Positions 11,826-27,074 of a stretch of 64,000 nt of DNA are shown piece by piece (the first letter of the stretch is position 1; the number at the start of each line of letters is the position of its first letter). The stretch covers positions 455,001 through 519,000 of the forward strand of contig MCFH01000004.1 of NCBI GenBank assembly GCA_002104945.1. The letters run 5' to 3'. The translations under genes and the position numbers were made by a program. The stretch is from Piromyces finnis (lineage: Eukaryota; Neocallimastigomycota; Neocallimastigomycetes; Neocallimastigales; Neocallimastigaceae). Under the pieces are notes generated by a model. It worked only from the letters and a program-made list of their open reading frames with translations, ran no database searches and had not been told where the DNA came from.

Positions 11826-13809
11826 TTAAATAGGACTATTTAATGTACTCATATTTAAACTTGACCTTGAAGAAGATCTATGAGATTTAACTATCTTTTG
11901 AGCTATGACAGAACTATTACTAAAGGCTCGAGTTAAAGTCTCATTAATTGAGGTAAAGCTGTTTGTGGAAGCGCGACGATTATAAAAGTCATTTTCATTA
12001 TTCGTTTGAACTGTAAGAAATTTATTTTCACTAACAGGATAATTAAATATGTCATTATCACTATTTTCTATATAATCATAATCAATTACAATGTAGGATT
12101 CTATCGCTGATTTATTATCATTACTACTTGAATCTGATTCTAAACTTGCTATTGTTAATTCATCTATATTTTTTTGTATATTTTGTACCACATTATTAAT
12201 TTGATCTTTTGCATGATCTTTTGCATTGCTAATTTGATCCTTTGCATTATTAATATGATCTTTTGCATGATCTTTTACATTGCTAATTTGATCTTTTGCA
12301 TTGCTAATTTGATCCTTTGCATTATTAATTTGTCCCTTTGCATGGTCTTTAGCATTGTATACTTTTTCGGTAAAAGTACGTTTTATATTTTCAGCATAAT
12401 TTTCTAAATTTTGGGTAAACTGTGGATCACGTACTTTATTAGAAGCTGGCTTAATAACATTTTCATTTATAGAATTGACAGCGGAAGTTAAGAAATCCCA
12501 TCCTGTAGAAAGTCGTTTTTGAAATTGGGTTATTCCTTCATTCTTTAAATCCTTTTCAGTGCGAAGGGGTTTACTTCCAAAACCAGTATATTTTCCTCCT
12601 TTACTCGGTGGTAAATTTTCATCTCTTTGTTCATTTTCACGACCTTTTCTTGCAAAAAATTCTTCATTTCTTTCTTTACTTGGTCTGTATGCTCTAATAA
12701 GAGTGATATTATCAAATTCTTTTTTATTTGGATCTAACATATCTGATGGATCAGAGTTGAATAAATAAATATTTTCCCAATTACTATTAGCACTTGAAGG
12801 ACTGGTATTTTTACTATTATTTTTACTATTATTATTATTATCATTATTATTACTCTCATTACTCTCTATATTTATTTCACTAGAAGTTGAAATTCCAGAT
12901 GTTGTAGATATTGGTGACATTTGATTATCAGCATTTTCAATATATTTTTGACATATTTTTGTTAGTTTATTTGCATAAGTATTAGCAAAATTTGAACTGT
13001 ATTGCTCTTTTATCGACATATTTTTACGATATTCCGGTTGATTAGTGAAAAACCTTTCTGCTCTGTCATTTCCACCTAATTTCATTCTTAATATTTGTTC
13101 TTCATTCCAAGTATCTATTGTGATAGAACGAACTGAGCTTTCATCCAATAATCGATGTTCATCAAAACATTTTGAACATAAAAATGTACCATAATTAATA
13201 CTTGCCCTATTTTACAAATATATAAAATTTTAGTTTCACTATAAATAATATATATAATGTATATAATCTATTATTAATAAAATAACAATATTGTGATATA
13301 TGATATATGATATATATATAGATTCAGTATGTTAATTTTTTTTTCTTTGTATAAAATGTATTTTTACTATATCAATTTATAATTAATAAAAAGTTATTAT
13401 AAAATTTTAAAAACTATATTATAAATATATTGTACTAGTATCATTAGATATGTATGTATATTAAATTATTAAAAATTCTTTATATATATTGATTATTAAT
13501 ATATATATTATACCATATACATATATCATTTTATATCATTTTATATATCATATATTTTTTTGTACAATAAAACTAATAAATTTACCATTGCGGATCTGGT
13601 GCTCCACAGTCTATACAACTATTATTCCCATTAATATTTTTTAATTCTATATTAAAAACAATTATGCCATGAGTGTGCGTTAAAGAATGTATATGTATAA
13701 TAAATTTAGGATATTGATAAAATTTATTTTTTATTATTTAATTATAGTTTATCTTTATATTCGTTATATATATTTATTATATACCATTTAAAACTTGCTT
13801 GAAATCCAT
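11826..13809 (-). CDS. ArfGAP1/Gcs1-like Arf GTPase-activating protein
   Basis: Minus-strand gene with exons 13809-13785, 13646-13586 and 13206-11826, giving 488 residues. The N-terminal ArfGAP zinc finger is C19-x2-C22-x16-C39-x2-C42, preceded by VLNELKNINGNN and including PQWASINYGTFLC. It is followed by HR (Arg47, the candidate arginine finger) and VRSITIDTW. Downstream are a YTGFGS motif and a GWDFLTSAVNSINENV segment, as in ArfGAP1/Gcs1 tails that sense curved Golgi membranes. Residues about 312-369 are seven- and eleven-residue amphipathic repeats (NAKDQIS, NAKDHAKDQIN). The role is to stimulate GTP hydrolysis on Arf1 during COPI traffic. Oddity: the usual GVHxSF segment between HR and VRS is two residues shorter here. 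Much of the middle is Ser/Asn-rich and disordered. The family call is secure. Confidence 0.88.
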
Positions 13810-13917
13810 TAAGGTTTATAATTAAATATTAAAGATATACAATATTAATTAAATAATATTTTTTTTTTAAAAAAATAAAAAGTGAAATAAAAGTGAAATA
13901 ATATATTTTTTGATTAA

Positions 13918-14115
13918 TGACTTAATGACAGTTATTAATTATTATTTTTTTTAATAAAATTATTATTTTAACATACACCTATTATTATTATAATACAGTT
14001 TAAAGTCTATATTTCAAATGACAGTTATTAATTATTATTTTTTAATAAAATTATAATTATAATTATTTTAACATACACCTATTATTACGATAATACAGTT
14101 AAAGTCTATATTCAT
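13918..14115 (+). repeat. Tandem duplication of about 97 bases
   Basis: Two near-identical copies start with AATGACAGTTATTAATTATT (about 13918 and 14018) and run through ACATACACCTATTATTA to AAAGTCTATATT. They differ by small indels and a T-to-C change. The repeat lies upstream of the ArfGAP gene and is non-coding. Confidence 0.75.
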
Positions 14116-14339
14116 TACCTAATGATTATAAGCTTTTTGTTAATGTGATTCTATAAAATTATTTAATAAAATTATAAATTAATTTTTTCTTGAGTTTATT
14201 GGCCAATACTAATTAAATTAATTTAAATTATAGATATCAATTTCTTAATGTAATTAAGTCATCCTATATAATATATAATTATAATTATTAAATGAAAATA
14301 CCTAATAGGAATAATGAAAATACATAGTACTACTGTTAA

Positions 14340-14384
14340 TAATAATAATAATAATAATAATACTAATACTAATACTACTAATAA

Positions 14385-14419
<35 letters not shown>

Positions 14420-14787
14420 CTAATACTAATACTAATAATAATAATAATACTAATACTAATACTAATACTAATACTAATACTAATACTAATACTAATACTA
14501 ATACTAATACTAATACTAATACAATACTAATACTAATACTAATACTAATACTAATACTAATACTAATACTAATACTAATACTAATACTAATACTAATACT
14601 AATACTAATACTAATACTAATACTAATACTAATACTAATACTAATAATAATAATAATACTAATACTAATACTAATACTAATACTAATACTAATACTAATA
14701 CTAATACTAATACTAATACTAATACTAATACTAATACTAATACTAATACTAATACTAATACTAATACTAATACTAATAATAATAATG
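14340..14787 (+). repeat. (TAATAC)n hexanucleotide satellite with TAA interruptions
   Basis: About 450 bases of TAATAC/ACTAAT units mixed with short TAA blocks. A continuous open frame runs through it because the repeat lacks in-frame stops. A phase change near 14521 switches the predicted peptide from Asn/Thr to Ile/Leu, which shows it is satellite DNA and not a gene. Confidence 0.95.
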
Positions 14788-15615
14788 AGTATTAGTATAA
14801 GTTGTTTTATACATTATTCTTCTTTTTTATTTTATTTTTTTATTATATTTAATACATTATTTTTGAATTAATACATGATGTAACTTTTTCTTTATAATCA
14901 TATAAATATGTCACCATATAATTTAATTTATTTTATAATTATTAAAGTTTGAATTCAAGAATTTTTATATCATAAATATGCCATAAAAACAAATTGAATT
15001 ATTGTTAGAATATGTGAAACGTTATGTCACATGTATTCAAATGTATTAAAACGTATTTGTATACATTGTATTTGATTATATGTTTAAGCCACAATGTAAA
15101 TGTATAAATACATGTAGTTTGAGAAGAATGTAACGCAAGTAGTTCTTTATCATAAAATATATTAATAAAGTTGACATAATTATAAACCTAAATTAAACAA
15201 CTCTTAATAATTATGAATTTTTCATAATAATGACAGTCATTTCATTGGATGAAAAATAATTAAGTTTATAGTAAAATTTGGATGGAATTTATTTACCTAT
15301 AGAAAAAATAAAAAAATGTGGATATTTTAATAAATATTAATATATAACCTTTATATAAATTTAATATATAATTGAATTGAAAATATTATATATAAATCGA
15401 CCGTTTCATATAATATTTAATAAGTTTTTATGTTTTTTTTTTTTTTTTAAAACACGCTATTTTTATAATAAATTTAATATAGTAGTATTCAAAATTTATC
15501 ATATATTATTCAATAAATTAATATTATACTATTTCAAAGCATAGTTGTAGTTGTATTAAGGAAATATAATTTGTAAAAGATTAATATATAAAAATAAAGT
15601 ATATATTATATAGTT

Positions 15616-15862
15616 ATGAAACATTTAATTAGGGGGCGGTTGACACGTGATCAAATTGACTATAAGAGGCTTAGCATTGTAGTTGTGAAATATCGTACAA
15701 CGACATGCATCTAATGTACATGGATTAAGTGAGCGTCGAAGCTGAAGAAACAGTATGACAGACCAGGAGGGTCACAACCACCTAGCAATAGGAATGAGCC
15801 AACGTTTCTCTAAGAACCACCACTGGAGCTAACTCTGATCGATGGGAGAAATGCACTCGGAA

Positions 15863-15893
<31 letters not shown>

Positions 15894-15906
15894 TGAAACA
15901 TTTAAT
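15616..15906 (+). mobile_element. Retroposed SINE-like insertion with poly(A) tail and target-site duplication
   Basis: A body of about 235 bases (15630-15864), distinctly richer in G+C than its surroundings, ends in a poly(A) of 28 bases (to 15892). It is flanked by a perfect 14-base direct repeat ATGAAACATTTAAT at 15616-15629 and 15893-15906. This is the signature of target-primed reverse transcription. The body has no long ORF. It shares a stretch of about 40 bases (GAAGAAACAGTA-GACAG-CCAGGAGGG) with the retroelement remnant near 35.13-35.17 kb. No clear Pol III A/B boxes were found, so it may be a SINE, a truncated LINE end or a retrocopy of a non-coding RNA. The intact duplication suggests a recent insertion. 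Confidence 0.8.
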
Positions 15907-15975
15907 AGATTAAAAAAATCTACTTGTTTTTAGTAATAATAAATGAAAAACTTTCATAATATTCCTTTGGTTAGT

Positions 15976-16045
15976 TAGTTATTATTTTATAATAAATAGC
16001 TCTTAAAATTTAGTTATTATTTTATAATAAATAGCTCTTAAAATT
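15976..16045 (+). repeat. 35-base unit, two tandem copies
   Basis: Two identical copies of a unit beginning TAGTTATTATTTTATAATAA and ending in CTCTTAAAATT. Non-coding. Confidence 0.85.
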
Positions 16046-17190
16046 TATAATTTATTACTAGTATAAATTACTTATTTATAAATTATATATAATTAGAATG
16101 ATATAATTTTAAATATTTTATCATTATAATGATGCATTTTAATCTGGAATTATCAATTTCTTGATTTCTTGGTATTGCTATATTGTAATAATATTTAAAG
16201 TTATTGGTATATTTTGAATAAATTAATAATATATTTCTATACTATTTATTTATTAATACCAATTAAAATTTAATTTATACATTAAATGTCAAACTTTAAT
16301 AAATAATAGAATTACTATTTTTATTATTTTAATTTATTTAATATATATTATGTTTTAATCTTCAAATTAATATTTAATATTGTTTGAACACAAGTCAATA
16401 TGTTAATAAATTGAAAGTAATGGAATATTAAATTATTAATTTTTTTTAAATAATTATTTTTAATTGCAAGATTTAGAAAGCCAAAGCTAACCAAACAATA
16501 ATACTAGTAAAATTATACCAAGATTTTATATTATTATTTATTCTATTATTTAAAGTTTAATAGTATTGTTTTGAATATTAATTTAATATATAAATATATT
16601 ACAATTTAATATTAATATATATCATGAATAATAAAGGCATATTAATTTAAATATTATAAATTAGAAATATGAATTTTTAATATATCATTATTTAATAAAT
16701 TAACAAAATTTATAAAAAAAAAGCTCCAGTTTAAAAAAATATTTTATAATTATTCTTTGGAAATTAAAAAAAAAAAAGTTAGATTTTATTATTAAATAAG
16801 TTTTTCTAAATTAAAATAAAAGAAGAAAGCCTTTAATAATAAAAGGAATAAAAAAATAAAAGGATTCCTTAAATCAGGAGTTTTTTATAAAGTGAAAAAT
16901 AGTAGAAAAAAAGTAAAATTTCAAATTACAAAAAAATTTCAAATTAGCAAAATAAATTAATCAATTCATTAATTATATATTATTAATAAAATAAAATATA
17001 ATATTAATATTTTTTATTTAAAAACAATAAAGCTTTAAAGAAAAAATATTTTAACTATTGTGTTATATATTCAATAATAATATTGATTATTTATGAAAAA
17101 AAACTAATAGCAAAGGAAAAGCATATTCTAAAATATAAATTATAAAGATTTCCATTTTTTTTTTTTCAATATAACAATTTAGTTATAAAA
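16046..17190. other. Intergenic region before the CotH-type gene
   Basis: AT-rich with homopolymer runs. No gene or repeat of note. It holds the promoter and 5' UTR of the downstream gene. Confidence 0.5.
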
Positions 17191-20163
<2,973 letters not shown>

Positions 20164-20378
20164 AATTAATTTATTTTAATTGCCTTTTTTTTTTTTTAGA
20201 AAAAATATTCGGTAAAACGTAAAATATTTATAATTATCGCTATAAAAAAATAAAAAAAAAATCTAATAATAATAAATTTTAATTATTTTATTATTATTAA
20301 AAAGTAATAGAAATACATTGATTGTAATATAACAATATTTTAGTAGATTAAATTATTTTTTTATCAAATTCTTTTTGT

Positions 20379-20514
<136 letters not shown>

Positions 20515-20917
20515 GAAGATAGAATTAAAAAAACTTAAAATAATTGGAAAATTTAGTAAATTGCATTATTAAATTTAGAAAATGTAAACTTTTAATAAAA
20601 AAGATATAGAATGGAAAGATTTCTAGGAAAAAACGATTAAAAATACAATGATAGAAAATTTGTAGACCAGAATTATCGTATGGTTTTTGAAATCAAGAAG
20701 TAGATTCATTTTAAATATTGAAGTTTGTTAAAGCTGGCAAATTAAGTGATTCAATTTTTCTAAATATTACTATCTATGTTGCTACCCTTTTCAAGTTTAT
20801 CGTGTTATTTCTTTGAAAAGGGCGGAATGTCTATTTTCTGAAATCAGATTTTGGTGGGTGAGTGAAATTTGTGTGATAATATAATAAAAAATTTACTATT
20901 AAAAAATTGCTATTGAT

Positions 20918-20984
<67 letters not shown>

Positions 20985-21399
20985 TCATTTGTAACAATAT
21001 TTATATGTTCTTTCTTGATGGAATTTTTAGCTTATGAAGAGTTACAAATTGATAAGATGGAACAAAGACGATTGAGTAAACAAAATTTACCGTTCTCATG
21101 TATCTCATGTTCCATATATAGTGGATACCATAACTTTACTTTTTAAAAACAATTCCTATTGTTAGTAATTCTATGTAACTATTTTTTTAAATAGATGTAA
21201 TATGACACTTTATGTAATTAAGAACTCCAACAATGTACCACTATGATATTCTTCTCGTTCCGTAAATGGGGTTCGATGGTAGTGTTTCTTTGAATGAAAA
21301 TATTAAAAAACCATGAGTAAATTTATTATTTTTTATTTATCTTTTTATTAAAATTATTATTTAATATAATGTAAATTTTAAAAGTTAAATATTTTGTCT
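20515..21399. other. Intergenic region with a short (TAA)n run and a possible decayed coding fragment
   Basis: A (TAA)n block lies at about 20919-20982. The following 165 bases (to about 21146) read openly with a normal amino-acid mix (ELQIDKMEQRRLSKQN), which looks like a fragment of an old coding sequence. No start, splice structure or family could be assigned. It may belong to the retroelement remnant that follows. Confidence 0.35.
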
Positions 21400-22130
21400 A
21401 AAAAACAACAACAGCATTTTAACAACATCAACATCAAAAGCAACAACTGTTCATGTTGCAAGAGGGATAATTAAAGCATTCAAATTGGTTAAATAAATAT
21501 GTAATTTTTAATGATTTCCATGTTAAACATCTAGTCCTAATTTTTAATTTTCGTAATAAATTATATTTATACAGCTTTATTAATAATAGTAATAATAATG
21601 ATAATAATAGTATTAGAGAAAAAGAAAATAAAAATAATGTTAAGGATAACAATGACGATCTTTTTAATAATAATAATGTTAGACGTAATCGTTTTAATAG
21701 AAATAATAAAGATGATAGTTTTTTAGATAATAATAATTTTATTTAGTATGTGAGGAAAAAATATTTAAATTCCTTCTTGGAGAGAGAAAAGAAGAAGAAG
21801 TCTTAACAATAACAATTCAAGGAAATAGAAAGGTCTTTGTAAGGGGTCAAATTATACCATGCCTCTCATGAAGGATTAATATTTTTTAAATAGAACTTCC
21901 GATCAGAATCATGCCTTATGATGTTATTGGTCAACAATAATCAGTGTTAAAAAAAAATGGTTAAAGTAACAATCAAAAGCGGCATTGTCGGCAAAATAAT
22001 ATTACAATATGACTAGAACAAACAATAAACAAATCATAATTCTACTCCCCTGCCAAAATTTGATCTTTGATATTAAATCCCATTGAAAGATAATTACAAT
22101 TATTATATACATTATATACTTTAATGACCT
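21400..22130 (+). mobile_element. Decayed gag/protease retroelement fragment, copy A
   Basis: This is the partner of the fragment at 34.2-35.4 kb. Matching blocks in the same order are an AACATC-TAGTCCTAA segment (degraded zinc-knuckle end), a long Asn-rich linker (21581-21745), a TTAAATTCCTTCTTGG block, an ACAATTCAAGG-AA block, an AACTTCCGATCAGAATCATG block, and an AAAATTTGATCTTTGA end where retropepsins have their C-terminal ILG motif. It is riddled with stops and frameshifts and is not functional. No LTRs could be delimited. Confidence 0.55.
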
Positions 22131-22154
22131 TCTTATTTTAATAAAATAACTAGA

Positions 22155-22195
<41 letters not shown>

Positions 22196-24213
22196 TTTAT
22201 TTTTAATTATGTGCATTATAATTTTTATAATAATAAAAGTTTTAAAATACTTGCTGTTTTTTTTATAAGTTTGATCCATAAGAAATTATATCAATGATTT
22301 ATTTATTATTTTTTTTGTCGGTAAAAATGGATCTACTTTCACCAAAATCTTAATACATTTTTAAAGAAAGATATTGAAAGATGAATATATGATAACATTT
22401 ATAATTTTTTTCTAAGTTGAAATGTAATCTTTAATAAACATCATATCATTAATAAGGGAATAACACTTGATACTTTTAAGGAATATATTATTTTACATAT
22501 TATTTTGAAGAAGTGTATCATACTTTTATTATTTTTATCTTAAATAATTTTTTTTGATAGGGTTAGTAATAGATTTAGTGTTTACTGAGCTAAAGAATAG
22601 CGATAGCGTACTAATAAGATAATGTAACATCAACTCACTTTTATCTAGACAGTCTAATCCTAATATAGAGTCTTGGATAAATACTAGAAACAGTGTAATT
22701 TGTTTGTCAGATGTTATTTTTATTTTATAGTTGGTATGGATATTCTATTAGGGAAAAGTTAACCTTGAATATAATAATACATAATAATATAAAACTTTTA
22801 AAGGATATTATTACATCTTGTGTTTAAAATTTATTAATATAAAATAGCTGATATACTTATAGCTTGATGATACACAAAATACTTAATGCATAAAGAATAA
22901 TTATCAATATATATTATTATTACCCAATATATTGATAAATTATATAAGATAAATAAATAAAAGAGAAGAGATATTTTTTTTCTTGTTTAAAAGAGAAAAA
23001 AAAAATAAAAAACTATATAATACACTATATAATAAATGCTAATTTTGATTTTTTCTACATTTAAAATGGTTTGGTTATTCGACAGATCCATCACTTTTTC
23101 TTTTTTTCTGTACATTTATTACCACCACCAATACTATTTCTTCATTTTAACTTTTAGCAAAATAAAAAAGATCTACATTTATTATATTATTTTTTTTACT
23201 ATTTACATTTATTTGAACCAATAAATTTCAATTTAGCTCATATCTATAAAATTTTGTAGGAAGACATTCTTTCCTAAAATAAAAATGTATATTTCTTTTT
23301 ATAAATATTTCTATGATGAAATTTGCGCAGTTAATAGTCATAAAATATACAATTATATTATTCATTTATTTACTTTTTCTGTGTCTTCATTTTATCAATG
23401 TATTATTATAAATTATTATTACTATCCAGTAGTTAATAAATATATACCACTTTCTAGTTATACATAAATAAATGTAAATATTACATACAAAATAAATTTA
23501 ATTTATATTTTTTTATGTGATGGATAAATAAGTATATCAACAATTATTATTTATAAAAATGGGTAAAAAAAAAAGATTTAAACTTTATTTTTAATAAAAT
23601 AATTAGTGTAACCTAATAATTATTTATTATTTAATATAATTTTATGCAACTTTATTTATTATATTTTCCCGATTTTTAATTAAAAAAATGAATTGATTTT
23701 CAAAATTTTATTTCTTTATTTTTTATGATACATTTTTCTTAACCAATAATTCTTTATAGATGTGACTTTTTTTATTAAAAATTAATTTAATAAGTTTTTA
23801 ATTAAAAAAAAAAAGATATACCATTTTTAGTATGTAATTTTTATTACCACATTTGTTATATAAATACAAATTTAGTTTTCTTTTTTTTTTTTTATTTCAT
23901 TATTCTATATTATTATAAATTTTGAAAATTTATATATTTAAAAAAAAAAGGTGTTACTATAAATTTTTTTCAAAAAAAAAAAAAAAAAAACAGTAATACG
24001 TAATATAGATATACTATAATTTTTTTGATAAAAATTATAGTAATAGTCAAAATAAAAATAAAATATTAATCATATCTATACATATACAAAAGTGTACAAA
24101 AGTATACAAAAGCAATAGCTATAAAAAGAACTTAAAAGAATAATAAAATATCATCAAGTTTAACATATATCTATAATTTTTTTTATAAAAATAAATTGCC
24201 AATAAATAAAAAA
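22131..24213. other. Intergenic region
   Basis: AT-rich with T-runs (for example about 22165-22193). A higher-complexity stretch at about 22560-22770 may be more retroelement debris. ORFs near 23.0-23.5 kb are Tyr/Phe/Ile-rich artefacts. The final 200 bases are the promoter of the esterase and carry three close AAAAGT(A/G)TACA-like units around 24086-24112. Confidence 0.5.
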
Positions 24214-25830
24214 ATGAGAACCAATTTCATTATTTCTATTGCAACCTTAGTATTAGGTGTTGCAAAAACATTTGCTGAACCAGATCCAAATTTCCATATT
24301 TATTTAGCTTTTGGTCAATCAAATATGTTAAGTGGAGATATTGAAAGTCAGGATAAAAATGTTGATAGTCGTTTCCAAATGATTTCAACTGTTAATGATT
24401 GTGGTAGTCGTCGTTTAGGTGAATGGTATACTGCTGTTCCTCCATTAGCTAGTTGTAATGCAGGTTTAGGTCCAGTTCCTTACTTTGGTAATACTTTAGT
24501 TGAAAAATTACCAAAAGAAATCAAAGTTGGTGTTGCCGTTGTTGGTATTGCAGGTTGTGATATTCAACTTTTTGAAAAAGATAGATATCAAAGTTATGAA
24601 CATGCTGATTGGATGACTTATTATATTGATGAATATGGTGGTAATCCATATGGTCGTTTAGTTGACATGGGTAAGATTGCTCAAAAATCAGGTGTTATCA
24701 AGGGTATTCTTGTTCATCAAGGTGAAACTAATAATGGTAATCAAGACTGGCCAAAACGTCTTAAGGGTGTTTATGAAAATCTTCTTACAGATTTAGGTTT
24801 AAAAGCAGAAAATGTTCCACTTATTGTAGGTGAACTTGTTCAATCCGATAAAGGTGGTATTTGTGGTGGTATGAATAATATCATTCAAACTGTCCCAGAA
24901 GTTATTCCAACAGCTCATATTGTTTCATCTGAAGGATTAGAACAACAAGGTGATGGTTTCCACTTTACTTCTGCTTCTCATCGTATTTTAGGTAAACGTT
25001 ATGCCGAAGTTATGTTAAGTATTTTAGATGGAACTACACCAATCAAACAAGGCGGTGGTGAACCAGATAAGGATGGTTATTATTTCCATAATACTTTTGA
25101 AAATGGTGCTGAACGTTGGGAAAATAGAGGTTATGCTAGTGTAGCTCAATCAAAGGATACTGCTTATAAGGGTAATGGATCTCTTTACTGTGAAAAGAGA
25201 GAATATAATTGGAGTGGTGCTTCCCGTTCTCTTTCTTCTAACGTTTTTGAACCAGGTAAAGAATTTAGTTTCAGTGCTGTTGTTAAGTATGATGAAGGAC
25301 CAGAATCTCAAACCTTTTTCCTTTCACTTCAATATAATGATGATTCGGGTGAAACTCAATACGATAAAATTGCTATTGTTAAGGTTACTCAAGGTGAATG
25401 GGTACAATTAGCAAATACAAACTATAAAATTCCAGCCAATTCTTCCAACTTAATGTTTTACATTGAAACTGAAGAAGAATTATCAAGCTTTTATGTTGAT
25501 GAAGCTATTGCTGCTCCAGCAGGTACTAAAATTGAAGGACCTAACTCTGGTGCATCTTCTTCTTCAAGTGACAATACCCAATGTTTTGCCATAAAATTAG
25601 GATACTCTTGCTGTCAACAAACCACCAAGGTTGTCTATGAAGATTCTGATGGAGAATGGGGTGTTGAAAATGGTGAATGGTGTGGTATTCCATCCACTAC
25701 TTCTTCCTCATCTTGTTGGTCCTCTGCTTTAGGTTATCCATGTTGTACTGTCTCAACTGACGTTTACTACAAGGATAATTCTGGTAGTTGGGGTGTAGAA
25801 AATGGTGATTGGTGCGGTATTCCAAATTAA
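24214..25830 (+). CDS. Cellulosomal CE6-family acetylxylan esterase with CBM-like module and two dockerins
   Basis: Single exon, 538 residues from the ATG at 24214; upstream in-frame codons begin with TTG and are not used. The signal peptide is [21 protein letters not shown]. The SGNH/SASA esterase domain (about 27-280) has block I GQSNM (nucleophile Ser36), HQGETN (Glu171) and the C-terminal DGFH pair (Asp247, His250). Residues about 290-440 form a beta-sandwich module resembling CBM4/9/22-type carbohydrate-binding domains. After a Ser-rich linker come two fungal dockerins (about 457-492 and 501-538) with the C-x(6-7)-G-Y-x-C-C, GxWGVENG(E/D)WCGI pattern. CE6 enzymes remove acetyl groups from xylan; the dockerins anchor the enzyme to scaffoldins of the extracellular fungal cellulosome. 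Codon use is unusually rich in T- and A-ending codons with GGT/GCT preference, typical of highly expressed genes here. CE6 genes in gut fungi are thought to be bacterial acquisitions; the lack of introns fits. Confidence 0.95.
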   Translation: MRTNFIISIATLVLGVAKTFAEPDPNFHIYLAFGQSNMLSGDIESQDKNVDSRFQMISTVNDCGSRRLGEWYTAVPPLASCNAGLGPVPYFGNTLVEKLPKEIKVGVAVVGIAGCDIQLFEKDRYQSYEHADWMTYYIDEYGGNPYGRLVDMGKIAQKSGVIKGILVHQGETNNGNQDWPKRLKGVYENLLTDLGLKAENVPLIVGELVQSDKGGICGGMNNIIQTVPEVIPTAHIVSSEGLEQQGDGFHFTSASHRILGKRYAEVMLSILDGTTPIKQGGGEPDKDGYYFHNTFENGAERWENRGYASVAQSKDTAYKGNGSLYCEKREYNWSGASRSLSSNVFEPGKEFSFSAVVKYDEGPESQTFFLSLQYNDDSGETQYDKIAIVKVTQGEWVQLANTNYKIPANSSNLMFYIETEEELSSFYVDEAIAAPAGTKIEGPNSGASSSSSDNTQCFAIKLGYSCCQQTTKVVYEDSDGEWGVENGEWCGIPSTTSSSSCWSSALGYPCCTVSTDVYYKDNSGSWGVENGDWCGIPN

Positions 25831-26083
25831 AAAAAAAAATAAAAACTTTAGGTGTGTAAATAAGCAACGTGACAATAAAACTGTAAAGTAAAAAAAAAAA
25901 AAAAAAATTATTATGTATAAATTAAAAATATTTGTAGTTATAAAAAAAAACAAAACAAATAATTAAAATAAAAATTATAAAAGAAAATGTAACATAGCTT
26001 TTTTTTTTTTTAAAAAAAATTTCATATAATTTATTAGTAGTTTATTAGTTATGTGTGTTTAGTGTACAAATGATAAATTTATA

Positions 26084-26125
<42 letters not shown>

Positions 26126-27074
26126 TTAAGAAAGGTGTAATATATATTTATTATTATTTTTTATTTTTTCATTAGCTATATATATGTATACTTTTATACG
26201 TATTAATAGTGTTTGCATTTGCCTATTTCCAATATAATTTCGTATATGTATAGTTCAATGATTTACCCATTTATTTGTATATTAATCTTTAATAACCAAT
26301 GTTCATTTTAATATTAATTAAAAATAGTAAAGATAAATAACTACTTATTTAACTATTCATTTTGATAGAAATATCCAAGTCTTTATACACAGTACAATTC
26401 AATAGTATATTAATGGTGTATCATTGTTGTTTTGATGTATATATACATATATTTGAAGTATACTTCTTTTTTATATTTTTTCAGTAATTAAATAGTGCAG
26501 ATTGACTAATTATTTATTATTTTATGGAAAACATTTTCATGTTAATAGAAAAAAAAAATATATCCTTTTTTAATAAAAATTACTCTGTTTCAATTTCAAA
26601 TAAAAAAAAAAAAATTTAAATTTTCTTTTTTCTTTTTTTGAAAAGATATAACAATATAAATATAGATATTTTCTTTTACTTTTTTTTTTTTTTTTACCAA
26701 TAAATAAATTAAAACATTTAAAAGATTAAAAAAAAAAGGAATATATCAATTTTTTTTTTATAATTTATAATGTTTAGAAAAAAAAAAAAAAGTTTTCAGA
26801 GAAAAGAAAACACTTTTTCAATATTCCATAAATGTTAATATTAATTATTTAATTTGAAATAGAAATATATAATAATTTTAACTATTAAAAATTTAAATAT
26901 ACCATTTTTTAAAAAATTATATCTTCTTTTAATACTTTGCCTTTTTTTTTTTATTTTATTTTATCATAAAAAAACAAAGATAAATAAATATTCTTAATAG
27001 AAAGAATATAAGGACCAAAGTATGAAAGTTTTTTTTTTTTTTTTAGAAAAAAAAGTTTGGTAATTGTATAAAAA
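25831..27074. other. Intergenic region
   Basis: Low-complexity DNA with a 30-base T-run near 26092-26122 and several shorter A/T runs. No gene seen. Confidence 0.6.

Noticed and set aside
14314-14871. 185-codon ORF across the TAATAC satellite
   Set aside because: The frame is open only because the hexamer lacks stops. The residues are simple Asn/Thr then Ile/Leu runs.
23036-23467. Two 60-codon Phe/Tyr/Ile-rich ORFs
   Set aside because: The composition follows the local AT bias, with no domain or splice context.
24196-24213. Esterase start upstream of the ATG at 24214
   Set aside because: The upstream codon is TTG. The ATG at 24214 opens directly on a normal signal peptide.
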